64,000 nucleotides of DNA from the NCBI RefSeq assembly GCF_031979925.1, contig NZ_DALZFB010000005.1, forward strand, positions 62,001 through 126,000. The letters are read 5' to 3'. The notes below the pieces were generated by a model, which worked only from the letters and a program-made list of their open reading frames with translations, had not been told where the DNA came from and made no database searches. This stretch comes from Pseudescherichia sp031979925. Its GTDB lineage: Bacteria; Pseudomonadota; Gammaproteobacteria; Enterobacterales; Enterobacteriaceae. Made by a program: the position numbers and the translations under genes. Shown one piece after another: positions 1 to 7,460 of the stretch; the stretch's first letter is position 1; each line of letters begins with the position of its first letter.

Positions 1-7
1 ACGGATA

Positions 8-256
8 GTGAGCGGCACGGACTGCTTTATGGCTCGCAGCCTCTTTGATGAATTGATAACGCATCTGGGTGTCTATGAGCATCTTGAGTTTACGCCTCTC
101 ACCCCTGTACAGCTCGAGGCGGTTACTGAACGGTGCCGCATGCATCAGCTGTCTCTTAAGCGGAGGCGGCGATTTATTATGACTATTAGTACATGCGCGG
201 GCGCTATTTTACTCGCTCTGATAGGAATCATACTTCATTTATATATAAACGGATAA
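8..256 (+). CDS. Small single-span membrane protein of type IVb pilus operon
   Basis: An 82-residue protein not recognised by family. It starts at GTG (8), which overlaps an in-frame-independent TAG (6-8), so it may be translationally coupled to a gene lying upstream of the window; an ATG at 29 is the alternative start. Residues 1-50 are polar and end in a basic run (KRRRR near 51-55). Residues about 57-79 form one hydrophobic segment, giving an N-in protein with almost nothing outside. It ends 3 bp before the next pilus gene. In toxin-coregulated-pilus-like operons a small protein (TcpR/CofE position) lies here between secretin and the TcpD-like protein; that equivalence is inferred from order only. 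Role unknown, probably pilus assembly. Confidence 0.55.
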   Translation: MSGTDCFMARSLFDELITHLGVYEHLEFTPLTPVQLEAVTERCRMHQLSLKRRRRFIMTISTCAGAILLALIGIILHLYING

Positions 257-259
257 TCT

Positions 260-1168
260 ATGCTGGAGAAGATTTATTTCTGGAAAGTGAAGAGAGGGTA
301 TAATGCGCCGGTCATTGCTACCGCTGCGATCGTTGCCAGCCTGTTTATCATTACTATTGGCACGTTTGCATGGTGGTACTATGGGCTAAAAGTCCCTGCT
401 GATGAAAAACGCGCTGCGCAGCAGCAGGCGTTACGTAAACGGCAGACCGATCTGGCCGCTATTGCTTCCTTTTATAAGAAATCCCTTGCGGGTACAGATA
501 TTCTTCAGGCTATTAACGTTCTGGGGGAAATTCGTCAGAATACGTTAACCCTGTCAGCACTGGGCGTTGCCATTAAAAATAGACGTTTTATCTGTGATAC
601 CAGGTTCTGTGCAGTAGGTTTTAAAATTGAGCCGGGCACTATCCTGACCCTGCCCGTCATTAATTTTTTTGGCAAGGCGTACTCGGCTTCCGTACCGGTT
701 AGGCGAGAAAAGGAGCGAACTCCAGCAAACGACTTTGAATATAGCAAGCTGGCGCTGCCCGTTACAGAAAATAAGCTGTTTATCCAATGGAGCAGGAAAC
801 AGGCGTTAAGTCTGCACAGCTGCAGTGAAATGATAGCCTACGTTAATACCTATAACTCGCTGTTCAATATAGAGAAAGGTAATAAGGCACAGCGCGACGG
901 CATCATTCTTTTCAAAAGCTACCCGGCTTCGGCGGTAAAAGATAAAGAGGCGGCGCTGGCAGGTCATTTACCCTTTCGCGGCTTGATGAGCGCAAACTGG
1001 GAAATGCAGATCGATAACGGTAGCGATCGTTTTTCTGCGGGCGCGCCCGAAATTAAGGCCCAGCTTGCGCTCTATAAACAGGCCTGGCGTGATGCTTTTT
1101 TAATTAAAAAAATAGAGTCCACTGATAAAGGCATCAAAATTTCCGGAGGATTAATATGCAAAGCGTAA
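260..1168 (+). CDS. Type IVb pilus inner-membrane assembly protein, TcpD/PilO-like
   Basis: A 302-residue protein with a short cytoplasmic N-terminus, one membrane segment at about residues 16-41, then a large periplasmic part. The first 50 periplasmic residues are alanine/glutamine/arginine-rich and likely helical. This bitopic layout is that of PilO/TcpD-type proteins, which join the inner-membrane platform to the secretin in type IVb pilus machines. It lies 3 bp after the small membrane protein and overlaps the next gene by 13 bp. Its length is close to TcpD (about 280). Assignment rests on topology and operon order, not on a diagnostic motif; PilO-family and TcpD-family naming are both possible. 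Confidence 0.6.
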   Translation: MLEKIYFWKVKRGYNAPVIATAAIVASLFIITIGTFAWWYYGLKVPADEKRAAQQQALRKRQTDLAAIASFYKKSLAGTDILQAINVLGEIRQNTLTLSALGVAIKNRRFICDTRFCAVGFKIEPGTILTLPVINFFGKAYSASVPVRREKERTPANDFEYSKLALPVTENKLFIQWSRKQALSLHSCSEMIAYVNTYNSLFNIEKGNKAQRDGIILFKSYPASAVKDKEAALAGHLPFRGLMSANWEMQIDNGSDRFSAGAPEIKAQLALYKQAWRDAFLIKKIESTDKGIKISGGLICKA

Positions 1169-1644
1169 AAATGCGTTTAACAGCAGGTCTGTTTTTGCTG
1201 GGTTCAGCGATCGCTCAGGCTGCACCGACAACCGATCTGCCACCTGCGCCACCGGTTCCAGAGAGCGCAATGCAGCAGCATATTCAGAAAATGGTGGAGG
1301 AGGATTATGCCTGGGAGGCCAAAAAGCGCGACGTCGCCAACGAGCTTGAACTTGAAAGGATGAAAAGCGAGATCCGTAAGCTTCGTGGTGAAGACAAAAT
1401 GCCCCTAATGGCGCAGCCGGTGTCAATTCCTGCGGAGATCGGCGCTACGCAGTCCAACAATATCTCGCCTCATATATTGTTAGAGTCCAACATTGGTGGC
1501 CTGTCACGTATTGCGGTAAGCAACGCTGACGGTAGCGCTCTGCGCTACGTAAGCCCCGGTGAGCACTTCACGCTCGATGGTCGTCAGTATCAGTTAGTAA
1601 GAGATAAGACATCAGGCCTGGCTATCAGGGAAACGGGCCGGTGA
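1156..1644 (+). CDS. Type IVb pilus periplasmic protein, PilP/TcpS-like
   Basis: A 162-residue exported protein. Residues 1-22 form a signal peptide ending AQA. A proline-rich stretch (about 25-38) is followed by a charged coiled-coil helix (about 40-80), then a small beta-rich C-terminal domain (about 105-160) with the pattern GG-small-hydrophobic-DG seen in PilP-type proteins of IncI thin-pilus systems. The start ATG at 1156 has a strong Shine-Dalgarno (GGAGG at 1144-1148) inside the end of the preceding gene. Size matches TcpS (about 150) and R64 PilP (about 150). Expected role: periplasmic link between inner-membrane complex and secretin. The stop overlaps the ATPase start in a GTGA unit, so the two are translationally coupled. 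Confidence 0.65.
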   Translation: MQSVKMRLTAGLFLLGSAIAQAAPTTDLPPAPPVPESAMQQHIQKMVEEDYAWEAKKRDVANELELERMKSEIRKLRGEDKMPLMAQPVSIPAEIGATQSNNISPHILLESNIGGLSRIAVSNADGSALRYVSPGEHFTLDGRQYQLVRDKTSGLAIRETGR

Positions 1645-3179
1645 GTTTAGACTATGTGCGCATCGCTCCCGAGGAACTCTTAATGGGAGGGTGGGATTTC
1701 CATGAGTTTGACGGTATCGGCATTACTGCTGCGCATGCGGGTAAGGAGTATCTCCTGATCAACGCGGTAGATATCGACAGACTCTTTGAATACCAAATCC
1801 AGATAGCGCGTCTGGGAACTCTGCACAAGCGTTCAGTATCCGGCCTGGCGCAGGTGACGGAGGAGCAATACTACAAGGTCATTGAGTTTATCTCGCTGAA
1901 ACAGATGACCGCTGCGCAAAGCGCTATCGATATCACTGATACCCAGCGACGGCTGGGAAAAGTTCTTCAGCGCGTGGTCAATATGGGAGCCAGCGATCTG
2001 CATATCACGCGTAACGATGTATTAGCCGTCTTCGAAGCGCGTGTTAACGGCGTGCTGACCCCCTTTATGCAGGTGAAAGCTGCCCAGTGCGATGAGATGG
2101 TCTTCGTGCTGTATAACGTAGAGGCGACTACCCGTGATACGACCTGGAACCGAGCCATTCCCCAGAACGCCAACATTCTCTATAACCTGGAGGGCAAATC
2201 CTACCGGTTTCGCTACGCTCATTTTCCCATCTTTGGCGAGTCACCGGACTGCTATCACGCGGTGCTGCGTATTATTCCCTCGGGGCTACAAAAAGAGGGG
2301 CTGGGGTCGCTGGATAAAATTGGCGTTTCGCCCAGTGAAATTGACGACCTGAAGAAGATCCTTAGTAACCCCTATGGCGCATATGTGATTGCTGGCACCA
2401 CCGGCTCAGGCAAATCAACCACCCTGAAAAACCTCATGGAGTGGCTGCAGATCAACCGCTATGAGGACCGAGGCTGCTTCCTGACGGTTGAGGATCCTGT
2501 GGAGTACCAAATCTACGGTGCGAAACAGAGCTCGGTCGTTAGCGGCGAAGATGGTGGTTTTCACGCTGCGATAAAATCGGCGCTGCGCCGCGATCCTGAC
2601 GTCCTGATGGTAGGGGAGATCCGCGACAGCGTTTCGGCCAACGCCCTGGCCGGAGCGGTAGAGAGCGGTCACTACTGCTTCACCACCGTTCATGCCGGCA
2701 GCATTGTCTCGCTGCTACAGCGCATGTCGGCGCTGGGCATCGGTAGCGATAAGCTCTCCACGCCGGGTTTTATTGCTGGTTTGCAGTGTCAAAAACTTAT
2801 CCCGATGCTGTGCGACAACTGTAAAAAAGAGTGCGGACCACAGGTCATCGCTGGCAAAAAATTCACGCTCTATACTGCCGATGCAGGGGGATGTAGCGAG
2901 TGCAAGCAGAGCGGTATTAAAGGACGGCAGATTGCGATGGAGTACTTTATTCCCGGCTATGAGGAGTTAGCCGCTATCGCTGACCAGGCATGGCTACAGG
3001 TTTACACGCTCTGGCGCAAAAAGCGCTATACGGCTAATGGCCTGGCCGAAGGCTTTGAGATTCGGGAAAAGGTGATGGCAAAGGTATTACAGGGTCAGGT
3101 GGATGCCCGCTGGTTTGCCATGGAGTTTGGCACGATATCCCCTAACGATCTGGAGCTCATCGTTGAAAAAGTTCAGTAA
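1641..3179 (+). CDS. Type IVb pilus assembly ATPase (GspE/PilB family, PilQ/TcpT-like)
   Basis: A 512-residue secretion-type ATPase that powers pilin polymerisation at the inner membrane. It shows an N-terminal domain (1-100), the family linker motif ASDLHI (about 115-120), a Walker A motif GTTGSGKST (about 252-260), an Asp box around the VEDPVEY stretch, a Walker B region (RRDPDVLMVGEIRD, about 315-328) and a His box (TTVHAG). Two CxxC pairs (CDNC and CSEC, about 392-425) match the zinc-binding tetracysteine of extension ATPases, arguing against a retraction PilT role. Length agrees with TcpT (about 500). The GTG start overlaps the previous stop by 4 bp. No second retraction-type ATPase is visible in this window. 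Confidence 0.9.
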   Translation: MSLDYVRIAPEELLMGGWDFHEFDGIGITAAHAGKEYLLINAVDIDRLFEYQIQIARLGTLHKRSVSGLAQVTEEQYYKVIEFISLKQMTAAQSAIDITDTQRRLGKVLQRVVNMGASDLHITRNDVLAVFEARVNGVLTPFMQVKAAQCDEMVFVLYNVEATTRDTTWNRAIPQNANILYNLEGKSYRFRYAHFPIFGESPDCYHAVLRIIPSGLQKEGLGSLDKIGVSPSEIDDLKKILSNPYGAYVIAGTTGSGKSTTLKNLMEWLQINRYEDRGCFLTVEDPVEYQIYGAKQSSVVSGEDGGFHAAIKSALRRDPDVLMVGEIRDSVSANALAGAVESGHYCFTTVHAGSIVSLLQRMSALGIGSDKLSTPGFIAGLQCQKLIPMLCDNCKKECGPQVIAGKKFTLYTADAGGCSECKQSGIKGRQIAMEYFIPGYEELAAIADQAWLQVYTLWRKKRYTANGLAEGFEIREKVMAKVLQGQVDARWFAMEFGTISPNDLELIVEKVQ

Positions 3180-4188
3180 AAAACAGCGCATCTACATCTA
3201 TCAGTTCTGCGGCGATATGATCAAAGCCGGACTACCGCTCTATGACTCACTTAATAAATTGCAGACCGAGGGTCAGACGCTGTTGGGTAAAGGATTTAGT
3301 CAGAAGCTGCTGCTATTGATTACCCAGATGAAGCAGGAAACGTCCGTGTCTGCCGTCTTTACCGGTGCGGTACCGACTACCGAGCTGAGCTTAATTACCG
3401 CTGCGGAAAAAAGTGGCAGCCTGGCGGAGGGCTTTTTTACCCTTGTCTCAATCATCAAATATAACGATGATCTGCGTAAGAAAATCATCAGTGCCCTGAC
3501 GTTTCCGCTAATTATGATTGCGCTGTCGCTAGTGGTGATTGCCGGCTATGCGGAGAAGGTCTTTCCGGCGTTTGCCTCGGTTCTTTCTGTCGATAAGTGG
3601 CCGGGCATTACCCAGAGCCTCTATCACTTCGGGATAGCGCTCTATCAGGGGCTATGGTTAAAGATCCTAATCGGCTTTGTCTGTTGTGTTTTGCTGGCAA
3701 GGTTTGCCATGGCAAATCTTAGCGGTACGCTACGAAATAGGGCTCTCGATAAAATATTACCGTTTTCAACTTATCGGCAGTTAACTTCATCGGTCTTCTT
3801 AAATAACCTGTCGCTGATGTTGAGTAATAATATTCCATTGACCGATGCCATTGTTATTGTCCAGTCTAATGCTAACCGCTGGCTAACCTGGCATCTTGAC
3901 GTCATGCTGGGAAAAATGGCGCAGGGGATGAACTACGGCAAAGCGCTGGATTCAGGACTGCTGGGTGCAGAAGAGCTGCTTAATATCAGCCTCTATGCCG
4001 ATCTGCCCTCGTTTAATGAGGTGCTGCTTTCGGTATCCGAACGCTCCCGTGAGCGTATACATGAGTACATTAAAAAGCTCGCTGCCTTCTTAAAAAACAT
4101 GGCAACGCTGACGTTAGGCGGCTGCGTCGTATGGGTCTTTCTCGGGCTCTTTGCACTCATGGATACGCTATCTAAAGCCACTGGGTAA
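3163..4188 (+). CDS. Type IVb pilus inner-membrane platform protein (GspF/PilC family, PilR/TcpE-like)
   Basis: A polytopic platform protein of 341 residues on which the ATPase acts. Two helical cytoplasmic T2SF repeats are visible (about residues 10-110 and 200-305), each containing the family's glycine/leucine pattern (for example GLPLYDSL and NNIPLTDAI). Hydrophobic segments occur at about 110-130, 155-185 and 310-335. I chose TTG at 3163, behind GGAG at 3152-3155, because the protein then begins with the expected KKFSKKQRI stretch; an upstream ATG at 3103 would overlap the ATPase gene by 77 bp. With TTG the overlap is 17 bp. Length equals TcpE (about 340). Confidence 0.85.
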   Translation: MKKFSKKQRIYIYQFCGDMIKAGLPLYDSLNKLQTEGQTLLGKGFSQKLLLLITQMKQETSVSAVFTGAVPTTELSLITAAEKSGSLAEGFFTLVSIIKYNDDLRKKIISALTFPLIMIALSLVVIAGYAEKVFPAFASVLSVDKWPGITQSLYHFGIALYQGLWLKILIGFVCCVLLARFAMANLSGTLRNRALDKILPFSTYRQLTSSVFLNNLSLMLSNNIPLTDAIVIVQSNANRWLTWHLDVMLGKMAQGMNYGKALDSGLLGAEELLNISLYADLPSFNEVLLSVSERSRERIHEYIKKLAAFLKNMATLTLGGCVVWVFLGLFALMDTLSKATG

Positions 4189-4202
4189 TTCAAGGAAGAG
4201 AC

Positions 4203-5072
4203 ATGTTACATAATTTAAAAAATATATTGCTTGTGACGAGCCTGATTTCGATAGGTGCAGCGGGCAGTGCCATTGCGGGATATCATTTTGCCCCCCCACG
4301 CTGTGACTATTTGTCACGATCTTTTCCCATTGTCTTAAAAGCGAACGAAGCAGGAAAAGCCGCTTTTCTCTATAACATTATTTATGTGTTAAATGAAAAA
4401 GAGGAGGTGTTTCCTGTATTACCTACACCGGCTACGGCACCCGTTATCTATACCAACGACAGCAGCCAGATAAAGTGCCTGGATACGACCTGCTATGAGG
4501 CAGATTACTGGTCAAAGCCGGGACACATGGGCAAGTTGTCGCAGTATAATGCTATCGCCAGAGACGCAGACTACAGGAACAGCCATATCTATTCGGTCTC
4601 CGGTGAGCTAAACCCCGGACGTTCCAGTAGCGATGCCATAGTCTGGATACCCTCCCGCAACCTTCGTTTATTGACGATAGAGGTCTTTAACAAGGATGCC
4701 CAGGGCGGTCATAACGTCAATGACGACTATACGCGGCCGCTGTTAATTCAGTACGCACGTAACCTCCGCGAAACCGTCGCCGGGGATATGGTGGGCAGCT
4801 TGCGTTACCGTGGTGTGGCCACGCCGGTTATCACCTCTCAGCCGCATCGCGATGTTGGCCCAGCTTACTTGCCTGAAAATATCAATATGATCGATTTTGC
4901 CAGCCTGACCGTCACGCTTAACGGCAATAAACACGCGGCTTCTAACCCCAGCGGCGTAGAGCCACGAGCTGAGGTTGTTTCTTACACTCAGGCACCGCGA
5001 TCCTCACGTTTTTCGTCGGCAGATATCAGGACGGTTAAAGCGTATATCTCTCGTTGCTCCATTAAGCGTTAA
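4203..5072 (+). CDS. Exported protein of unknown family in type IVb pilus operon (TcpF/CofJ position)
   Basis: A 289-residue protein I do not recognise. A signal peptide (about 1-25, ending AIA) is followed by a soluble mature part with no further membrane segment. Four cysteines (34, 92, 97, 285) could form two disulfides, one perhaps linking the two ends. No type III pilin signal is seen (no G/E pair before a hydrophobic helix), so it is unlikely to be a pilin. It has a good ribosome site (GGAAGAG) and lies 14 bp after the platform gene and 6 bp before the prepilin peptidase. That is exactly where tcpF and cofJ sit, which encode proteins secreted through the pilus machine. Homology to them is not claimed; position is the argument. 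Confidence 0.75.
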   Translation: MLHNLKNILLVTSLISIGAAGSAIAGYHFAPPRCDYLSRSFPIVLKANEAGKAAFLYNIIYVLNEKEEVFPVLPTPATAPVIYTNDSSQIKCLDTTCYEADYWSKPGHMGKLSQYNAIARDADYRNSHIYSVSGELNPGRSSSDAIVWIPSRNLRLLTIEVFNKDAQGGHNVNDDYTRPLLIQYARNLRETVAGDMVGSLRYRGVATPVITSQPHRDVGPAYLPENINMIDFASLTVTLNGNKHAASNPSGVEPRAEVVSYTQAPRSSRFSSADIRTVKAYISRCSIKR

Positions 5073-5078
5073 TCCCCA

Positions 5079-5909
5079 ATGCGTATTGAAGAGATAGTAA
5101 CAGCGTGGTATCCGTGGCTTGCGCTGGGCCTGGGGTTATTAATCGGCAGCTTTCTTAACGTTGTGATCTATCGCTTGCCCATTATGCTGATGCGCAGCGC
5201 GGCAGATGAGGCTGCGCAAAGCGCGTTTCCTGCTGTCAATCTGTGCTGGCCGCCATCGCACTGTCCACGCTGCCAGCATGCTGTCATGCCGTGGGATAAC
5301 ATTCCTCTGTTTAGCTGGTTGCTGCTGAGAGGCCGTTGCCGATACTGCAAAGGCGCTATTCCGGTTATCTATCCGCTTAGCGAGATACTTACCGGTGCCG
5401 TTTTCTTTGCTCTGGTCGCTGGCTATTTCCCGCATTTTACCCTTATGCAGATCCTCTTTCTGGCCTGCTTTTTTTGCCTGGTTTATACGCTCGCCATTAT
5501 TGATATCAATACGTTTCTGCTGCCGGATTGCCTGGTTTACCCCTTACTTTGGCTTGGGCTTTCCGCCTCGGTGCTGAATATCATTCCGGTATCACCACGG
5601 GATAGCGTGATGGGGGCCATCCTTATCTGGTGTTTCACCTGGCTCATTGCGCAAGGGTATATCTGGTTTTGCAAGCGGGAGGGGATGGGCAGCGGCGACG
5701 TTAAGCTCTATGCCGCCTGTGCGGCCTGGGTTGGGCTAGACCATATTGCCGAACTGATAGTGGGATCGGCAGTGCTGGGTGTGCTTGCATTTATCTTCCG
5801 CGGCCTGCTGCGTTTTCGTCGTCTATCCGCAACCGATCCCTATATGCCGTTCGGACCTGCTATCGCGGTTACCGCACTGCTGATTCTGCACATGGAGGTG
5901 CTCCGCTAA
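5079..5909 (+). CDS. Prepilin peptidase/N-methyltransferase (PilD/TcpJ/PilU-like)
   Basis: A 276-residue polytopic aspartic peptidase that cleaves and methylates prepilins at the inner membrane. It shows the N-terminal GSFLNVVIYRLP motif (about 22-33), the cytoplasmic two-CxxC zinc site (CPRC and CRYC, about 62-90) needed for the methyltransferase half, and both catalytic aspartates of the A24 family: one in the IDINTFLLPD segment (about 145-155) and one in GMGSGDVKL (about 200-208). Seven to eight hydrophobic segments follow. All expected residues are present, so it should be active. It overlaps the next gene as TAATG. The pilin substrate must be encoded outside the window. Confidence 0.93.
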   Translation: MRIEEIVTAWYPWLALGLGLLIGSFLNVVIYRLPIMLMRSAADEAAQSAFPAVNLCWPPSHCPRCQHAVMPWDNIPLFSWLLLRGRCRYCKGAIPVIYPLSEILTGAVFFALVAGYFPHFTLMQILFLACFFCLVYTLAIIDINTFLLPDCLVYPLLWLGLSASVLNIIPVSPRDSVMGAILIWCFTWLIAQGYIWFCKREGMGSGDVKLYAACAAWVGLDHIAELIVGSAVLGVLAFIFRGLLRFRRLSATDPYMPFGPAIAVTALLILHMEVLR

Positions 5910-6661
5910 TGCCGATACTCTCGTTTTTACTTTTTCTTCTGGTAAGCCTCTTTTCTCCGTTGAGCTATGCAACTCTCCCTTTGCAAAAGGCTGTCGCTCT
6001 GGCCTCCCTGCAGCCGGCCCCTCTGTTTAGCTGGCCGCTCTCCGGATCGCTTCGCGTCACCTCACCGTTTGGCATGCGCTTTCATCCGCTTGAGCATACC
6101 TTTCTTAACCATGAAGGGGTGGATCTTCGCGCACCGCCAGGCAGCGAGGTGGGGGCGATAGCCGACGGCAGGGTTGCAGAGACCGGTTATGGGCCGCTCA
6201 CAGGTTTTTTTATCACCATTGATCATGCCGACGGCTGGCGTAGCCGCTATCTTCATCTCAGCAAAATTCAAGTGCATAAAGGTGAGCAGCTTAAGCAGGG
6301 GACGGTTATTGCGCTGTCGGGCGCAACGGGGCGGGCTACCGGCCCGCATCTGCATCTGGAGTTGAGCCACAACCACCAGGCTATCGATCCTGTGAGTATG
6401 TTAGCCGCTTCGCCAGGCAGCCCGATAGCGTCAGCGACGGCCGAAAAGCCAGCGGTAATACCCGACATAGACATGACACCGACTATTACGCTAATCAGCG
6501 GGGAAGGGGATACGCTACAGGTTGGCGTGCGGATAGGTAACAAAACAACTTTTTACAGCCTGAAGGAGCCGGTTGAGCAGGGGGATGACGTCTGGCGAAT
6601 TGTACACAAGTACGATAAGTACAAATTAGTGAAGGTGAACGCCAAAAGCGGGTATCGTTAA
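5909..6661 (+). CDS. M23 (LytM-type) peptidoglycan peptidase of the pilus operon
   Basis: A 250-residue secreted zinc endopeptidase. A signal peptide (about 1-21) precedes an M23 domain (about 40-160) beginning with the standard SPFGMRFHP motif. The metal ligands HxxxD (HEGVD, about 70-74) and HLHLE (about 149-153) are both intact, so it should cut peptidoglycan cross-links. The C-terminal 80 residues are a small domain I do not recognise. It is translationally coupled to the prepilin peptidase and is the last gene of the operon. Related pilus operons usually carry a lytic transglycosylase (PilT/CofT) for wall remodelling; this enzyme may take that task, which is inference. Confidence 0.88.
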   Translation: MPILSFLLFLLVSLFSPLSYATLPLQKAVALASLQPAPLFSWPLSGSLRVTSPFGMRFHPLEHTFLNHEGVDLRAPPGSEVGAIADGRVAETGYGPLTGFFITIDHADGWRSRYLHLSKIQVHKGEQLKQGTVIALSGATGRATGPHLHLELSHNHQAIDPVSMLAASPGSPIASATAEKPAVIPDIDMTPTITLISGEGDTLQVGVRIGNKTTFYSLKEPVEQGDDVWRIVHKYDKYKLVKVNAKSGYR

Positions 6662-6712
6662 GCGACTGTTTTATGCGCATTTAGTACAGCAGATAGCCTT
6701 AGAATGCGGCTT

Positions 6713-6741
6713 TTGCTCTTTTTTTCCGCAGTTGATACAAT
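6713..6741 (+). promoter_or_regulatory. Probable secG promoter
   Basis: TTGCTC (6713-6718) and TACAAT (6736-6741) are 17 bp apart, a good sigma-70 arrangement, giving a start near 6748 and a leader of about 145 nt before secG. The leader holds a small hairpin (AAACCC/GGGTTT, about 6835-6850). The 6662-6893 gap contains no convincing gene. The promoter lies after the pilus operon, so secG need not depend on it. Confidence 0.5.
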
Positions 6742-6893
6742 GCAGCGAAATTGCCCTTGCGCAGGGCATCCGCTTTGGTTAGTATTCACACCCGCTCAAG
6801 TGGGAAATAACATTAACTCCCGCTTTTGGTTTGAAACCCATTCAGGGTTTGAAGCTTATGTTATGCGGCAACTCCGCAAGGAACAGGTTGATT

Positions 6894-7229
6894 ATGTACG
6901 AAGCTCTTTTAGTAGTTTTCCTTATTGTGGCGATTGGCCTTGTAGGTCTGATCATGCTGCAGCAAGGTAAAGGCGCTGATATGGGAGCCTCCTTTGGTGC
7001 AGGCGCTTCCGGTACGCTGTTCGGTTCAAGTGGTTCTGGTAACTTCATGACCCGTATGACGGCTGTATTGGCAACCCTGTTCTTCATTATCAGCCTGGTG
7101 CTGGGTAACATTAACAGCAACAAAACCAACAAAGGGAGCGAGTGGGAAAACCTGAGTGCGCCAGCGAAATCTGAGCAGACTCAACCCGCAGCGCCGGCTA
7201 ACAAGCCGACCAGCGATATCCCACAGTAA
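6894..7229 (+). CDS. secG: Protein-export membrane protein SecG
   Basis: A 111-residue subunit of the SecYEG preprotein channel in the inner membrane, where it aids the SecA cycle. It begins MYEALLVVF and has two membrane segments (about 2-22 and 52-72) separated by a glycine-rich loop with GKGADMGASFG; the C-terminal tail is polar and proline/alanine-rich. Length equals E. coli SecG (110). ATG 6894 is chosen over upstream in-frame ATGs because it has the AAGGAAC ribosome site and gives the family N-terminus. The leuU tRNA follows by 9 bp, as in E. coli. In E. coli glmM lies upstream; here it is the pilus operon. Confidence 0.97.
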   Translation: MYEALLVVFLIVAIGLVGLIMLQQGKGADMGASFGAGASGTLFGSSGSGNFMTRMTAVLATLFFIISLVLGNINSNKTNKGSEWENLSAPAKSEQTQPAAPANKPTSDIPQ

Positions 7230-7238
7230 GTATTCCGT

Positions 7239-7325
7239 ACCGAGGTGGTGGAATTGGTAGACACGCTACCTTGAGGTGGTAGTGCCCTAACGGGCTTGTG
7301 GGTTCGAGTCCCATCCTCGGTACCA
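7239..7325 (+). tRNA. leuU: tRNA-Leu (GAG)
   Basis: An 87-nt class II tRNA with CCA encoded. The acceptor stem ACCGAGG pairs with CCTCGGT, the anticodon GAG is at 7273-7275, the variable arm is long (TGCCC...GGGC), and the T arm contains GGTTCGAGTCCC. Position after secG matches E. coli leuU. Confidence 0.97.
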
Positions 7326-7334
7326 ATATTCCAG

Positions 7335-7364
7335 AAAAAAGAGATCGCAAGATCTCTTTTTTTT
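7335..7364 (+). terminator. Rho-independent terminator after secG-leuU
   Basis: GAGATC, loop GCAA, GATCTC, followed by eight T residues and preceded by six A residues, so it may work in both directions. Confidence 0.9.
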
Positions 7365-7460
7365 CGTCTGTACGTCATGAAAACGGCGGCGCTCTCTTTC
7401 TCTTATTCTCTCCCGGCTATACTGCTTAAAAACAGCAACCTCTCCTTTACGGTAAGTATC

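Noticed and set aside
1..6661. CRISPR array, integrase or insertion sequence bordering the pilus genes
   Set aside because: No spaced repeats, transposase or terminal inverted repeats were found anywhere in the window.
6704..6970. 88-codon frame overlapping the secG leader and gene
   Set aside because: Covers the secG promoter and runs out of frame through secG; no family sequence.
7238..7326. leuU tRNA as attachment site for an island
   Set aside because: No second copy of the tRNA 3' end was seen within the window, and the accessory pilus genes lie upstream of secG, not at the tRNA 3' end.
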